64,000 nucleotides of DNA from Melastoma dodecandrum (taxonomy: Eukaryota > Streptophyta > Magnoliopsida > Myrtales > Melastomataceae). The stretch spans positions 372,001 through 436,000 of the forward strand of contig JARUPY010000090.1 of the NCBI GenBank assembly GCA_029817715.1, written 5' to 3'. A program made the position numbers and the translations under genes. This document shows, piece after piece, positions 42,809-52,197 of the stretch (within the stretch, counting starts at the first letter, position 1; the number at the start of each line of letters is the position of its first letter). The notes beneath the pieces were generated by a model. The model was given only the letters and a program-made list of their open reading frames with translations. It was not told where the DNA came from and ran no database searches.

Positions 42809-43360
42809 TCAGGCGCTGCGGCGCTGGCGGCGGTCCTGCATCGGCTGGTAGGCCATGCGGCTGTGGTAGGCGCAGTAGGGGCCTTCGCCGATCGGCGCCT
42901 TGCCGCCGCAATAGCGGAATTCGGCCGAGGAGGGGTCGCCGACGGGCCAGCGGCACATCGACTCGCGCAGGTCCATGATGGTGACGTTCTCGGCCATCGG
43001 CACGACGTTGTCGCCGCCGACGTCGCGCGCCGGCATCGGCATCGGCCGCGCCTGCATCGCGAGCGCGGTGTTGCCGCGCATCTGCGGCATCGTCGGGCGC
43101 TGCGGAGTGCCCTGCGGCCGCACGAGGCCCTGCGTCTTGGGGCGCGCCCGCGCGGTGCTCGCCGTCGACTGCGCCTTGACCCGGCCGGAGAGGCCGAGAC
43201 GGTGCACCTTGCCGATCACCGCATTCCGGGTCACCCCGCCGGCGAGCTCGGCCGCGATGCGGCTGGCGCTCAGGCCGTCTTCCCAGAGCTTGCGCAGAAG
43301 CTCGACCCGTTCCTCGCTCCAGGGCAGGACCGCCCCGTTGGCTGCGTTCTGGTCCGTCAT
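42809..43360 (-). CDS. gcrA: GcrA cell cycle regulator
   Basis: 183-residue alphaproteobacterial regulator that works with sigma-70 RNA polymerase at promoters carrying methylated GANTC sites. The N-terminal DNA-binding helix region WSEERVELLRKLWEDGLSASRIA and GGVTRNAVIGKVHRLGLSGR is diagnostic. A basic, Pro-rich linker leads to the C-terminal polymerase-binding domain with ENVTIMDLRESMCRWPVGDP, FRYCGGKAPIGEGPYCAYHS, where Cys and His may bind zinc. Start 43360 matches the family. A cluster of GANTC sites lies upstream, 200-315 bp from the start. Confidence 0.95.
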   Translation of the reverse strand: MTDQNAANGAVLPWSEERVELLRKLWEDGLSASRIAAELAGGVTRNAVIGKVHRLGLSGRVKAQSTASTARARPKTQGLVRPQGTPQRPTMPQMRGNTALAMQARPMPMPARDVGGDNVVPMAENVTIMDLRESMCRWPVGDPSSAEFRYCGGKAPIGEGPYCAYHSRMAYQPMQDRRQRRSA

Positions 43361-43445
43361 CGTTCTGGTCCGCCGCGTTTCGTCCGGCGTCCGACGCTTG
43401 GTTTTGACGGGTCGCAAGGCCACGCCGGACAGTCCGCAACAGACG

Positions 43446-43673
43446 GATTCCGGACGTGACACCGCGCCGGCAAAACCGGTGGCGTTCAGACGCAAGACGC
43501 TCCAAGTAAAAGGTGCCGCACGACATGTCGTGGCTGACAAACGAGACGCTACACTAGCCGTTGAATCTCGCGCAAGAGTCCGACGACATTGATTCGGTTT
43601 TTCAACAGCGCGTTGCGCCGCCCGCTTGGCTGCGTGAAACGTGACTGATTCAAAGCGCGAACAAATCGGAATC
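43446..43673. promoter_or_regulatory. Cluster of GANTC (CcrM) sites between gcrA and argD
   Basis: Six GANTC sites: 43446-43450, 43563-43567, 43576-43580, 43591-43595, 43647-43651 and 43669-43673. Five fall within 111 bp. In a GC-rich background one site per roughly 280-360 bp would be expected. The rest of the 543-bp divergent gap (43361-43904) contains no ORF that I believe. Confidence 0.6.
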
Positions 43674-43904
43674 GACCTGCGTTTGCGGCCGATCGGGTCC
43701 GACGAAAGCGCAAGGCCTGTGGCATTTTCGTCGGCAAGCGGGCGGGTCGCGAGATGCTCTATCTTGTGGCGGATACGGCAGCGGCGCTGCAATTGACCGG
43801 TGTCGGGCGAGCTTCTACATTAGCGCTTATAGCCATGCCGCCCGTGAGGCGGCATTTTCCGTTTCTTGGGCCCTGTCGAACGGGCCGTCTCCGCGGAGAG
43901 CGAC

Positions 43905-45107
43905 GTGACCTCGTCCCTGTTGCCGACTTACGCCCGCTATCCGCTCGCCTTCGCGCGCGGCGAGGGCGTCTGGCTCGAGACGGCCGACGGAGAGCGCTAC
44001 CTCGATCTCGGCGGCGGCATCGCCGTGGCCTCGCTCGGCTATTCGCACCCCCATCTCGTCGAGGCGCTCACCGAGCAGGGGAGCCAGCTCTGGCACACCT
44101 CGAACCTGTTCGAGATCCCGCAGGCCGAGCGCCTCGGCGAACGCCTCGTCGCCGCGAGCTTCGCGGACTACGTCTTCTTCACCAACTCGGGCGCCGAGGC
44201 GCTCGAGGGCGCGATCAAGACCGCGCGCAAGTACCATGCGGTCAACGGCCAGCCGGAGCGGTTCCACCTCGTCACCTTCGAGGGCGCCTTCCACGGCCGC
44301 ACGCTGGCGACGATCGCGGCCGGCGGCAATTCCAAATATCTCGAGGGCTTCGGTCCCAAGACGCCGGGCTTCGACCAGGTGCCGTTCGGCGATGTCGAAG
44401 CGGTGAAGGCGGCGATCGGCCCGCACACGGCCGGCATCCTCGTCGAGCCGATCCAGGGCGAGGGCGGCATCCGCGTGCCGCCGGCGCACTTCCTGCGCCA
44501 GCTGCGCGAGATCTGCGATCGGCACGGGCTGCTGCTGGTGGCCGACGAGGTGCAGTCCGGCGTCGGGCGGACCGGCAAGCTCTTTGCCTACGAGCATGCG
44601 GGCGTCGCGCCCGACATCATGGCGATCGCCAAGGGCATCGGCGGCGGGTTTCCGCTCGGCGCCTTCCTCACGACCAGGGACGCGGGCAAGGGCATGACGG
44701 TCGGTACGCATGGCACGACCTACGGCGGCAATCCGCTGGCGACGGCGGTCGGCAACGCCGTGCTCGACGTCGTGCTCGCCGACGGCTTCATCGACGCGGT
44801 CGCCGCCAAGGGCCTGCGCTTCAAGCAGAAGCTCGCGGCGCTGAAAGACACGTATCCCGGGGTCGTCGCCGAGGTGCGCGGCGAAGGTCTCATGCTCGGA
44901 CTGCGCCTGCGCGTGCCGCCGGCCGATTTCGCCGCCGCCGCCCGCGCCGAGAACGTGCTGGTGATCCCGGCCGGCGACAACGTCGTGCGGCTGTTGCCGC
45001 CGCTGATCATCTCGGACGACGAGATCGCCGAGGGCGTCGCGCGGCTCGAGGCCGCCTGCCGCCACATCGCGCTCGCGGCGGAGCCGCAGAGAGGCGCGGC
45101 CGAATGA
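43905..45107 (+). CDS. argD: Acetylornithine aminotransferase
   Basis: 400-residue class III aminotransferase of arginine synthesis (N-acetylornithine and 2-oxoglutarate), possibly also acting on succinyl-diaminopimelate. Diagnostic parts: [18 protein letters not shown] near residue 35, [65 protein letters not shown] and [14 protein letters not shown] with the PLP-binding Lys. The GTG at 43905 is chosen because GGAGAG lies a few bases upstream and the family begins there; the TTG at 43866 is less likely. Its stop overlaps the argF start (ATGA). Confidence 0.95.
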   Translation: MTSSLLPTYARYPLAFARGEGVWLETADGERYLDLGGGIAVASLGYSHPHLVEALTEQGSQLWHTSNLFEIPQAERLGERLVAASFADYVFFTNSGAEALEGAIKTARKYHAVNGQPERFHLVTFEGAFHGRTLATIAAGGNSKYLEGFGPKTPGFDQVPFGDVEAVKAAIGPHTAGILVEPIQGEGGIRVPPAHFLRQLREICDRHGLLLVADEVQSGVGRTGKLFAYEHAGVAPDIMAIAKGIGGGFPLGAFLTTRDAGKGMTVGTHGTTYGGNPLATAVGNAVLDVVLADGFIDAVAAKGLRFKQKLAALKDTYPGVVAEVRGEGLMLGLRLRVPPADFAAAARAENVLVIPAGDNVVRLLPPLIISDDEIAEGVARLEAACRHIALAAEPQRGAAE

Positions 45108-46057
45108 CCCGCGCGCTTCCGACTGAGGCCGCCGTCGGCCTACGGCATTTCCTCGATCTCTGCGACGTCTCCGCGCCCGACCTGCGCGGCATCATCGATC
45201 ATGCCGCCGCGATGAAGGCGGCATGGCGCAAGGGCCGGCCGCCGGTCGAGCGGCCGCTCGCCGGCCGGACGCTGGCGATGATCTTCGAGAAGCCGTCGAC
45301 GCGCACCCGCGTCTCGTTCGACCTGGCGATGCGCCAGCTCGGCGGCGAGACGATCATGCTCACCGGCAAGGAGATGCAGCTCGGCCGCGGCGAGTCGATC
45401 CCCGACACGGCGCGCGTGCTGTCGCGCTTCGTCGAGATCATCTGCATCCGCATGCTCGATCATTCGGCGATGCGGGAGCTGGCGCTGCACGCCCAAGTGC
45501 CGATCATCAATGCGCTGACCAAGCGCTCGCATCCCTGTCAGATCATGGCCGACATCCTCACCTTCGAAGAGCATCGCGGCCCGATCACGGGGCGCACCGT
45601 GGCGTGGTGCGGCGACGGCAACAACGTGCTGGCGAGCTGGGTCCACGCCGCGCAGCGCTTTGCCTTCCGGCTGCAGATCGCCACGCCGAAGGGGCTTGAG
45701 CTGGCGCCGAACGTGCTCGAATGGGCGCGCGCCAACGGCACCGACATCGAGGTCGGCCACGACCCGCACGCCGCCGTCGCCGGCGCCGATTGCGTCGTCA
45801 CCGACTGCTGGCTGTCGATGGGCGACGAGGAGAAGACGGCGCGCTACGCGCTGCTAAAGCCGTTCCAGGTCAATGCGGCGCTGATGGCCGAGGCGGCGCC
45901 CAAAGCGGTCTTCATGCATTGCCTGCCGGCGCACCGCGGCGAGGAGGTGACCGACGAGGTCATCGACGGGCCGCAGTCGGTGGTCTTCGACGAGGCGGAG
46001 AACCGCCTGCACGCGCAGAAGGCCATCCTCGCCTGGTGCCTGAGGTCGGACCCTTGA
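45104..46057 (+). CDS. argF: Ornithine carbamoyltransferase
   Basis: 317-residue enzyme that makes citrulline from ornithine and carbamoyl phosphate. The carbamoyl-phosphate site [15 protein letters not shown] (STRTR) is near residue 65, [13 protein letters not shown] near 90, [15 protein letters not shown] near 140, and the ornithine-binding [13 protein letters not shown] near 280. Translation is coupled to argD (ATGA) and its TGA overlaps the TTG start of hslO, giving a tightly packed three-gene operon. Confidence 0.96.
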   Translation: MTRALPTEAAVGLRHFLDLCDVSAPDLRGIIDHAAAMKAAWRKGRPPVERPLAGRTLAMIFEKPSTRTRVSFDLAMRQLGGETIMLTGKEMQLGRGESIPDTARVLSRFVEIICIRMLDHSAMRELALHAQVPIINALTKRSHPCQIMADILTFEEHRGPITGRTVAWCGDGNNVLASWVHAAQRFAFRLQIATPKGLELAPNVLEWARANGTDIEVGHDPHAAVAGADCVVTDCWLSMGDEEKTARYALLKPFQVNAALMAEAAPKAVFMHCLPAHRGEEVTDEVIDGPQSVVFDEAENRLHAQKAILAWCLRSDP

Positions 46058-47031
46058 GCGAGGAGAGAACGGTCTCCGACCAGCCGCTCGACGATCGCAT
46101 CCTGCCCTTCGCGGTGGAGCCGCTCGACGTGCGCGGGCGCGTGGTCCGGCTCGGACCGGCGGTGGACCATATCCTCGCGCAGCACAAATACCCGCCGGCG
46201 GTGGCGCGGCTGGTCGGCGAGGCGGCGGCGCTCACCGTGCTGCTCGGCTCGGCGTTGCGCATGGAGGGTCGCTTCCAGCTGCAGACGAAGAGCGACGGGT
46301 TCATCGACATGCTCGTCGTCGACTTCGATGCGCCGGACAGCATCCGCGCCTTCGCCCGCTTCGATGCCGAGCGGATCGCCGCGGCACCGCGCGGCGGCGA
46401 CCTGCTCGGGCGCGGGCACCTCGCCTTCACGATCGACCGCGGCGATGCGGCGTCGCGCTACCAGGGCATCGTCGCGCTCGACGGCCAGGGGCTCGAGGCG
46501 GCGGCGCATCAATATTTCCGCCAGTCGGAGCAGATCCCGACGCTGGTCCGGCTCGCCGTCGCGGAGAACGTGACCGGCGAGGGCGCCGCCTGGCGGGCCG
46601 GCGGCCTGCTGGTGCAGTTCCTGCCGGATTCGCCCGAGCGCCAGCGCCAGGCCGATTTCGACCCCGGCGATCCGCCGGCCGGCTACACGCCGTCCGCGCC
46701 GGCGCGCGAGGAGGCCGACATCGACGACGCCTGGAGCGAGGCGCTGGCCTTGGCCGAGACGGTCGAGGACCACGAGCTCGTCGACCCGACGCTGTCGTCG
46801 GAACGGCTGCTGTTCCGGCTCTTCCACGAGCGCGGCGTGCGCGTGTTCGCGCCGCAGGACGTGCGCGACGCCTGCCGCTGCTCGCACGACAAGATCGAGG
46901 CGATGCTGCGCCGCTTCTCGCCGCAGGAGCGCGCCGACATGATCGGCGACGACGGCAAGATCGGCGTCACCTGCGAGTTCTGCTCGACGCACCGCGTCTT
47001 CGATCCGAAGGACTTCGACACGCCGGCGTGA
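46054..47031 (+). CDS. hslO: Redox-regulated molecular chaperone Hsp33
   Basis: 325-residue holdase chaperone activated by oxidation. The C-terminal zinc switch is complete: CRC followed by 29 residues and then CEFC. The N-terminal part has [44 protein letters not shown] family sequence. The start is a TTG at 46054 overlapping the argF stop; no ATG or GTG lies near enough to preserve the N-terminal domain. This argF-hslO order recurs in Hyphomicrobiales. Confidence 0.94.
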   Translation: MSEERTVSDQPLDDRILPFAVEPLDVRGRVVRLGPAVDHILAQHKYPPAVARLVGEAAALTVLLGSALRMEGRFQLQTKSDGFIDMLVVDFDAPDSIRAFARFDAERIAAAPRGGDLLGRGHLAFTIDRGDAASRYQGIVALDGQGLEAAAHQYFRQSEQIPTLVRLAVAENVTGEGAAWRAGGLLVQFLPDSPERQRQADFDPGDPPAGYTPSAPAREEADIDDAWSEALALAETVEDHELVDPTLSSERLLFRLFHERGVRVFAPQDVRDACRCSHDKIEAMLRRFSPQERADMIGDDGKIGVTCEFCSTHRVFDPKDFDTPA

Positions 47032-47035
47032 GCCG

Positions 47036-47731
47036 TTAGCCCGGCTTCGGCTCCTCGTGCTGGCGCATGTGGTGGCGCATCAGCGCGGCTGCGGCATCGC
47101 CGTTGCCGCGCTCGATCGCCTGCACGATCTCCTCGTGCTCGGCATAGGAGCGCGACATCCGGCCGTCGGGCTCGAACTGCGTGCGCTGGAACGGGCGCAG
47201 GCGGCGTCGCAGGTCGCGGGCGATCGCCGCGAGGGTCGCGTTGTGCGTGCCGGCATAGAGGCGCTCGTGGAAGGACTCGTTGGCGTCGCGGTAGGCGTCC
47301 TTGCTCCGGCTGCGCGTAATCTCGCCGATCTTGTCGTGCAGCTTGCGCAGCGTGCCGCGCTCGGCGGCGGTCATCGCCAGCGCCGCGAGGCGGGTGCACG
47401 TCGCCTCGATCTCGCTCGCCGCGACCAACAAGTCGGCGAGCAGTTCCGGCGAGGGCTGGCTGACGATGGCGCCGCGGAACGGACGCCGCTCGATGAGCCC
47501 CGTCGACTCGAGCTGGCGCAGCGCCTCGCGTACGGGCGTGCGCGACACGCCGTAGCGCGTCGCAAGCGTCACCTCGTCGAGCCGGGAGCCGGGCGGGAAG
47601 ACGGAGGTCGAGATCTCGTTGGCGAGCCGCTCGACGAGATTGTCGCCGCGCGTGATCGACGTCGGCGCGGCCACCTTCGTCTCGCCGTCGGGGCGTCGTG
47701 CGGTTCGCTTTGGTGTGGATTGCTCGGTCAT
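47036..47731 (-). CDS. GntR family transcriptional regulator, FCD type
   Basis: 231-residue regulator. The N-terminal winged helix contains FPPGSRLDEVTLATRYGVSRTPVREALRQLESTGLIERRP, the GntR signature; the C-terminal FCD domain is helical with ANESFHERLYAGTHNATL and HEEIVQAIERGNGDAAAALMRHHM supplying the usual metal-binding His. The ligand is probably a small carboxylate or sugar acid, not identifiable here. The start at 47731 leaves a 30-residue basic lead. A perfect palindrome 115-137 bp upstream is a candidate operator for autoregulation. Confidence 0.9.
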   Translation of the reverse strand: MTEQSTPKRTARRPDGETKVAAPTSITRGDNLVERLANEISTSVFPPGSRLDEVTLATRYGVSRTPVREALRQLESTGLIERRPFRGAIVSQPSPELLADLLVAASEIEATCTRLAALAMTAAERGTLRKLHDKIGEITRSRSKDAYRDANESFHERLYAGTHNATLAAIARDLRRRLRPFQRTQFEPDGRMSRSYAEHEEIVQAIERGNGDAAAALMRHHMRQHEEPKPG

Positions 47732-47845
47732 GGATACGCACCGCGCGGAGCGCCGCGGCGCAGCCCTCCTTCGGGAGCGAACAGGCGCGGGCGCACCTGC
47801 TGCCTTAGCGCAATGACATCTTCTAGATTGCAAGCTTAGCCAATG

Positions 47846-47868
47846 CAAATTTGATACGGTCAAATTTG
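47846..47868. promoter_or_regulatory. Palindrome upstream of the GntR gene, candidate operator
   Basis: Perfect inverted repeat with 9-bp arms, CAAATTTGA and TCAAATTTG, around TACGG. It is AT-rich against a GC-rich genome and lies in the promoter region of the GntR gene. The size and symmetry fit GntR-family operators. Confidence 0.6.
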
Positions 47869-47983
47869 TACACAATCTTACACGAATTCGATTGATGAAC
47901 TCAGCATTTCCAGGCGGAACGACCGTTCGTGAGCAATTGAATACGGGTTGACACTTTCGTGATGGTCGCTCGCCGACCTCGCG

Positions 47984-48721
47984 TCAGCGACCGCCGGACA
48001 CGGTGAGGACCGAGCCGGTGACGTAGCTTGCGGCATCCGACAGCAGGAAGGCGACGGCGGCGGCGATCTCGGCTGGCGTGCCGCAACGGCCGAGCGGGAT
48101 CATCGGCGCGATCTTCTCGGCCACGCCGGTCGTCATGTCGGTCTCGATCATGCCGGGTGCGACCGCGTTGACGCGGATGCCCTGGCGGGCGACTTCGCTC
48201 GCCAGCCCGCGCGTGAAGCTCTCGATGGCGCCCTTGCTGGCCGAGTAGGCGACGGCGCCGGGGATGCCGCCGGTGCGTGCGGCGACCGACGAGATCAGCA
48301 CGATGCCGCCGCCCTTGCCGCCCCGCTCGGTGGAAAGCCGCCTCACCGCGTGCGTCGCGCAGAGCATGGGCGCGAGGATGTTGATGGCGATCACCGGCAT
48401 CAGGCTCTCGCTGTCCTGCTCGTGGAAGCGGCGCGAGGCGTCGCCGATCACCCCGGCGTTGGCGACGAGGCCGGCGAGCGGGCCGAGCGCGTCGGCCGCT
48501 TCGAACATCGCGGCGATCGCCGCCGCGTCCGCCATGTCGGCGCGATGCGCGGCGGCGCGGCCGCCGGACTGCTCGATCTCGGCGACGACCGTCGCGGCGG
48601 CGGCGGTATCGCGCGCAAAGTTGACGAGCACGGCGTAGCCGTCGGCCGCGAGCTTGCGCGAGATCGCGGCGCCGATGCCGCGGCTTCCGCCGGTGACGAC
48701 GATCACTCCACGTTCCGCCAT
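47984..48721 (-). CDS. SDR family oxidoreductase, FabG-like
   Basis: 245-residue short-chain dehydrogenase. GGSRGIG (residues 12-18) binds NAD(P), LVANAGVIG is near residue 85, ISSVAARTGG supplies the catalytic Ser, and YSASKGAIE the Tyr and Lys. The C-terminal VAPGMIETDM and YVTGSVLTVSGG are typical of 3-oxoacyl-ACP reductase and sugar dehydrogenase groups; the exact substrate is unclear. It starts 3 bp after the stop of a 62-residue membrane protein, so they are co-transcribed. Confidence 0.88.
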   Translation of the reverse strand: MAERGVIVVTGGSRGIGAAISRKLAADGYAVLVNFARDTAAAATVVAEIEQSGGRAAAHRADMADAAAIAAMFEAADALGPLAGLVANAGVIGDASRRFHEQDSESLMPVIAINILAPMLCATHAVRRLSTERGGKGGGIVLISSVAARTGGIPGAVAYSASKGAIESFTRGLASEVARQGIRVNAVAPGMIETDMTTGVAEKIAPMIPLGRCGTPAEIAAAVAFLLSDAASYVTGSVLTVSGGR

Positions 48722-48724
48722 GTA

Positions 48725-48913
48725 CTAAAGCCCCGAAAAGACGACTCCCGCCGTCAGGATCACGAAGGCCGCGACCATCATCCAGTAGCGATGGTGGCCC
48801 GACGCGATGAAACCCTGCACCGCGGGGATGTGCGTGTACATGCTGCCGACCGATAGAACGGCCAGGATCACCGCGATCAGAAAGACGGGAATGGTGGGCG
48901 GCGTCAGGCGCAT
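48725..48913 (-). CDS. Small two-span membrane protein
   Basis: 62 residues with hydrophobic segments at about 9-25 and 43-60 joined by HIPAVQGFIASGHHRYW. Similar small proteins beginning MRLTPPTIPVFLI are widespread in Hyphomicrobiales; no function is known. It ends 3 bp before the SDR gene and starts 72 bp after waaA. Confidence 0.75.
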   Translation of the reverse strand: MRLTPPTIPVFLIAVILAVLSVGSMYTHIPAVQGFIASGHHRYWMMVAAFVILTAGVVFSGL

Positions 48914-48985
48914 TGCGAGGTCTCCGGCGTTGGCGTTGCGCGCGCCATCATAGGCGATTCGGCGGGTCTCTCGTGCGGCCGGCGC

Positions 48986-50290
48986 CTACCGGTCGACCAG
49001 CATCTGCACGAGCTGCGGCTCGATCGCCCGCATCACGCGGGCCGTGCCCCCGGTCAGCCGCTCGATCGTCTGCGTCGCGTTGCGCTGCATCTGGCGCAGC
49101 TTGGCGCCGTCGTCGAAGAGCAACGACAGCACGCGCACCAGCATCGGCGCATCCTTGATCGGCGCCGCGCCCTGCGCGTTGTCGAGCGCGGCGTAGATCG
49201 GCGCAAAGCCGGCGACGCTCGGCCCGTGCAGGATGGCGCAGCCGAGCTTCGCCGCCTCGACCGGACTGTGGCCGCCGCCGGCGAGCGAGCGCCCGACGAA
49301 GGCGATGTCGCTCGCCCGATAGAACAGGCCGAGCTCGCCGCCGACGTCGGCGACATAGAGGCTCTGCAGGGCGCCCTTGGTGTCCCGCTCGCGCGAGCGC
49401 AGCGCCACGGCGAGATCGCGACGCGCCGCCGCCTCGGCGAGCGCGGCGCCGTCGCGCGGCAGCCGCGGCACCACCACGGTGACGAGATCGGGGAAGCGCG
49501 GCAGCAGCAGCCGGTGCGTCTCGAGGATCAGCGCGTCCTCGTCGGGGTCGATGAGCGCCGCGACCCAGATCGGCCGGGCGCCGACGCGGGCGGCGAAGGC
49601 GCTCACCGCCTTGGGGTCGGCCGGCGGCGTCGGCACGTCGAAGACGAGGTCGCCGACCGTCTGCACCGACGGCGCGCCAAGCGTCACGAAGCGCTCGGCG
49701 TCGTCGTCGCTGCGCGCCAGGCAGAGGTCGATGCGGCGCAGCAGCGAGGCGATGAAGCGCGGCATGCGCACGCATTTGGCGTAGACGCGGTCGGTCAGCC
49801 GCGCGTTGACGCAGATCAGCGGCAGGCCGCGCCGCGAGGTCTCGAGGATGACGTTCGGCCAGAGCTCGGCGCCGGCGAGCAGGACCATGTCGGGCTGCCA
49901 GTGATCGAGGAAGCGCCCGACATAGGCGGGCACGTCGACCGGCATGTACTGGTGGAAGGCGCCGCCCGGCAGCTGTCGCTTCAAGCCGTTGGCGGAGGCG
50001 ACGGTGCGTGTCGACATCAGGACGTGGAAGCCGCGCGCGCCGAGCCGGTCGACCAGCGGCAGCAGCGTCTGCCCGTCGCCGAGACTGGCGGCGTGGACCC
50101 ACACCAGCCGGCCGTGCGGGCGTGGCAGGCCGGGCACGCCCATGCGCTCGCGCAGGCGGTTGCCGTCCTCCTTGCCGCGCCGCCGCCGCCAATGCAGCAG
50201 CGCCGGCACGAGCGGACCGGCGCTCCAGCTGGTGAGCCGATAGAGCGGCAGGAGCAGCGAGAGGCTGCCGGTGTCGCCGGAGGTTGGCAT
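48986..50290 (-). CDS. waaA: 3-deoxy-D-manno-octulosonic acid transferase
   Basis: 434-residue inner-membrane-associated glycosyltransferase adding Kdo to lipid A precursor. One N-terminal membrane-anchor-like helix is followed by WVHAASLGD, the acidic catalytic region, and AGAELWPN (the family ELWPN motif). The second half has VGDLVFD and VGRSLAGGGHSPVEAA, which binds CMP-Kdo. Gene order cysQ-DUF4170-waaA is conserved in Hyphomicrobiales and usually continues with lpxK, which is absent here. Confidence 0.95.
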   Translation of the reverse strand: MPTSGDTGSLSLLLPLYRLTSWSAGPLVPALLHWRRRRGKEDGNRLRERMGVPGLPRPHGRLVWVHAASLGDGQTLLPLVDRLGARGFHVLMSTRTVASANGLKRQLPGGAFHQYMPVDVPAYVGRFLDHWQPDMVLLAGAELWPNVILETSRRGLPLICVNARLTDRVYAKCVRMPRFIASLLRRIDLCLARSDDDAERFVTLGAPSVQTVGDLVFDVPTPPADPKAVSAFAARVGARPIWVAALIDPDEDALILETHRLLLPRFPDLVTVVVPRLPRDGAALAEAAARRDLAVALRSRERDTKGALQSLYVADVGGELGLFYRASDIAFVGRSLAGGGHSPVEAAKLGCAILHGPSVAGFAPIYAALDNAQGAAPIKDAPMLVRVLSLLFDDGAKLRQMQRNATQTIERLTGGTARVMRAIEPQLVQMLVDR

Positions 50291-50317
50291 CAGGCCGAAA
50301 GCATCAGGGCTTGCGCA

Positions 50318-50548
50318 TCAGTTCGCGGGATCGAGCAGGCGGTGCAGATGCGCGATGAAATAGCGCATGTGGGCGTTGTCGACGCTGGCCTGCGCCTTCG
50401 ATTTCCATGCCGCATGCGCCGCCGCGTAGCTCGGGAAGACGCCGACGATGTCCAGGGCCCCGAGGTCGACGAAGGTCGTCCCGTCGAGGTCGTCGAGCTC
50501 GCCGCCGAAGACGAGGTGAAGCAGCTGTTTCTCGGGCTTCTCGGTCAT
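50318..50548 (-). CDS. DUF4170 family protein
   Basis: 76 residues with LHLVFGGELDDLDGTTF and YAAAHAAWKSKAQASVDNAHMRYFIAHLHRLLDP, the DUF4170 signature. Function unknown; the gene nearly always lies between cysQ and waaA in this order, suggesting a link to lipid A or sulfur nucleotide metabolism. It starts 55 bp after cysQ and ends 27 bp before waaA. Confidence 0.88.
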   Translation of the reverse strand: MTEKPEKQLLHLVFGGELDDLDGTTFVDLGALDIVGVFPSYAAAHAAWKSKAQASVDNAHMRYFIAHLHRLLDPAN

Positions 50549-50603
50549 GTGCGCCTCCGCGCGAGATCCGCCGCCGCGTCGCGGGGGAAGAGGAAATCCG
50601 GCC

Positions 50604-51503
50604 TCACCCCTCCCTCCCGTAGCGCGTGCGGCCGAGCGCTTCGCGCAGCTCGGCGCGTAGCGCGCGGGGCGCGGCGGTCAGCACGCCGTGCACGGGCTCG
50701 GGGCAATTGTAGCGCACCGGCGCGCCGGAAAGGTCGGCGAGGATGCCGCCCGCCTCGGTCAGCACCATGTCGGCGGCAGCGAGGTCCCAGTCGTGCGAGT
50801 TGCGGGTGGTGAAGCCCGCGTCGTAGACGCCGGACGCCACCTTGGCGACGCGCAGCGCCAGCGAGGCGATCTTCGGCTGGAAGGCGAAGTCGACGCCGGC
50901 GCCGGTGAGCGCGCCGGCGAGCACCTTCGGGCAGGTGATGCGCAGGTCCGGCGTGACCTCGCTCTCGTCGCGGACCGGCAGCGGCCGGCCGTTGAGCGTC
51001 GCCCCGCGGCCGGCGGCTGCGGCGTAGGTCTCGCCCAGCGCCGGCGCGTGCACCACGCCGCAGACGGGGCGCCCGTCGACGACGAGGGCGATCGCCACGG
51101 CCCAGTTGTCGTCGCCTTCGGAGAAGCCGCGCGTGCCGTCGATGGGATCGACGATGAACACTTCGCGGGCCGCCAGCCGGCGCGTGTCGTCGACGCTTTC
51201 CTCGGAGAGCCATGCCGCGTCCGGCCGCAGGGGCCGCACCTCGCGCTCCAGCAGAGCGTTGACCTCGAGATCGGCCTGCGTGACGGGCGAGCCGTCGCCC
51301 TTCCACTCGACCCCGGCGGCGGTGCGGCCGCCCGGCCGGTAGTAGCGCATGGCGATGCGCCCGGCCTCGTCGGCGACGGCGACGAGACGTGACAGCAAGT
51401 CACGGATGTCGAGCTGGTGTTCCAGGATTTCGCGCCGGCTGCTGGTGTGACGTAAGTGCTTAACGAGCAAGCCCGGCGCCTTCAAGGCGACGAGTGGGGA
51501 CAC
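50604..51503 (-). CDS. cysQ: 3'(2'),5'-bisphosphate nucleotidase (inositol monophosphatase family)
   Basis: 299 residues as annotated. CysQ removes the 3'-phosphate from PAP and PAPS. Metal motifs are visible: WLSEES near residue 98, DPIDGTRGF near 118 and WDLAAADMVLTEAGG near 240. The GTG at 51503 is used, but it adds about 25 residues relative to typical CysQ; a later start within 51440-51400 is possible and no clear ribosome site decides. Upstream, 51504-51696, is a divergent promoter region shared with the DUF6101 gene. Confidence 0.85.
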   Translation of the reverse strand: MSPLVALKAPGLLVKHLRHTSSRREILEHQLDIRDLLSRLVAVADEAGRIAMRYYRPGGRTAAGVEWKGDGSPVTQADLEVNALLEREVRPLRPDAAWLSEESVDDTRRLAAREVFIVDPIDGTRGFSEGDDNWAVAIALVVDGRPVCGVVHAPALGETYAAAAGRGATLNGRPLPVRDESEVTPDLRITCPKVLAGALTGAGVDFAFQPKIASLALRVAKVASGVYDAGFTTRNSHDWDLAAADMVLTEAGGILADLSGAPVRYNCPEPVHGVLTAAPRALRAELREALGRTRYGREG

Positions 51504-51696
51504 CGGTGCGCCTGTCGCGCAGGGCTGCTCGAAAAGCCTCCAATTTTAGCGAAGCCGTTCGCCCCAAGGGAACGATGCGCGCCGAAAGGCCAGCAAAATC
51601 CTGCATTTAGGTCGCGTTCACCGTGGCCCTTAGCGATTTCGGGCGCCTGCGCCGGGCAGGGTCGGGGTGTCGAAACACGGGAGCCTTCGAGCCAGC

Positions 51697-52173
51697 ATGA
51701 ACGCCGTCGAGACCTTCTCGGTCACTCGCCACGCCGTCGATCCCCGCGCCGACGGCGCTGCGCGCACCGTCCACGTCAGCGCCGAGCGCGTGACGATCGA
51801 GCGGACGCTGAAGGGCGTGCGGATGAAGCTCGGCGTGCCGGTCTCCGCCTACAGCGGCCTGGTGCTGGAGGTCCGCCAGCCGACCGGCCATGCCACGCTG
51901 ACGCTGCACCACGAGGACCGCGAGCTCGACGTGACGCTGGCCAGCGGCGAGGCGATCCTGCTCGCCCGCAAGGCGCGCGCCTGGAGCCACGTGCTCGGTC
52001 AGCCGGTGCGCGTCGCTGACGCCTGCATCGTGATGAACCATCCGACCGCGCGGCGCCTGACCCCGCTGAAGTCCGGTCGCCGCTCGCGCTTCGCCCGCCG
52101 CCGCAAGCCGGGCAACCAGGGGCTGCTCGCCAACGCGTTCGCCGGCGAGCGCGAGATCATCGCGCCGGAGTGA
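51697..52173 (+). CDS. DUF6101 family protein
   Basis: 158 residues, a family restricted to Hyphomicrobiales. Features: RTVHVSAERVTIERTLKGVRMKL, LVLEVRQPTGHATLTLHHEDRELDV and a basic C-terminal segment RRSRFARRRKPG. Structure and role unknown; the basic tail could bind nucleic acid or acidic lipid. ATG at 51697 is chosen because the family begins close to it; the upstream frame adds ten residues from an alternative GTG at 51667. Confidence 0.75.
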   Translation: MNAVETFSVTRHAVDPRADGAARTVHVSAERVTIERTLKGVRMKLGVPVSAYSGLVLEVRQPTGHATLTLHHEDRELDVTLASGEAILLARKARAWSHVLGQPVRVADACIVMNHPTARRLTPLKSGRRSRFARRRKPGNQGLLANAFAGEREIIAPE

Positions 52174-52197
52174 GCGGTCGCGGCGCGCCGCCGCGCG

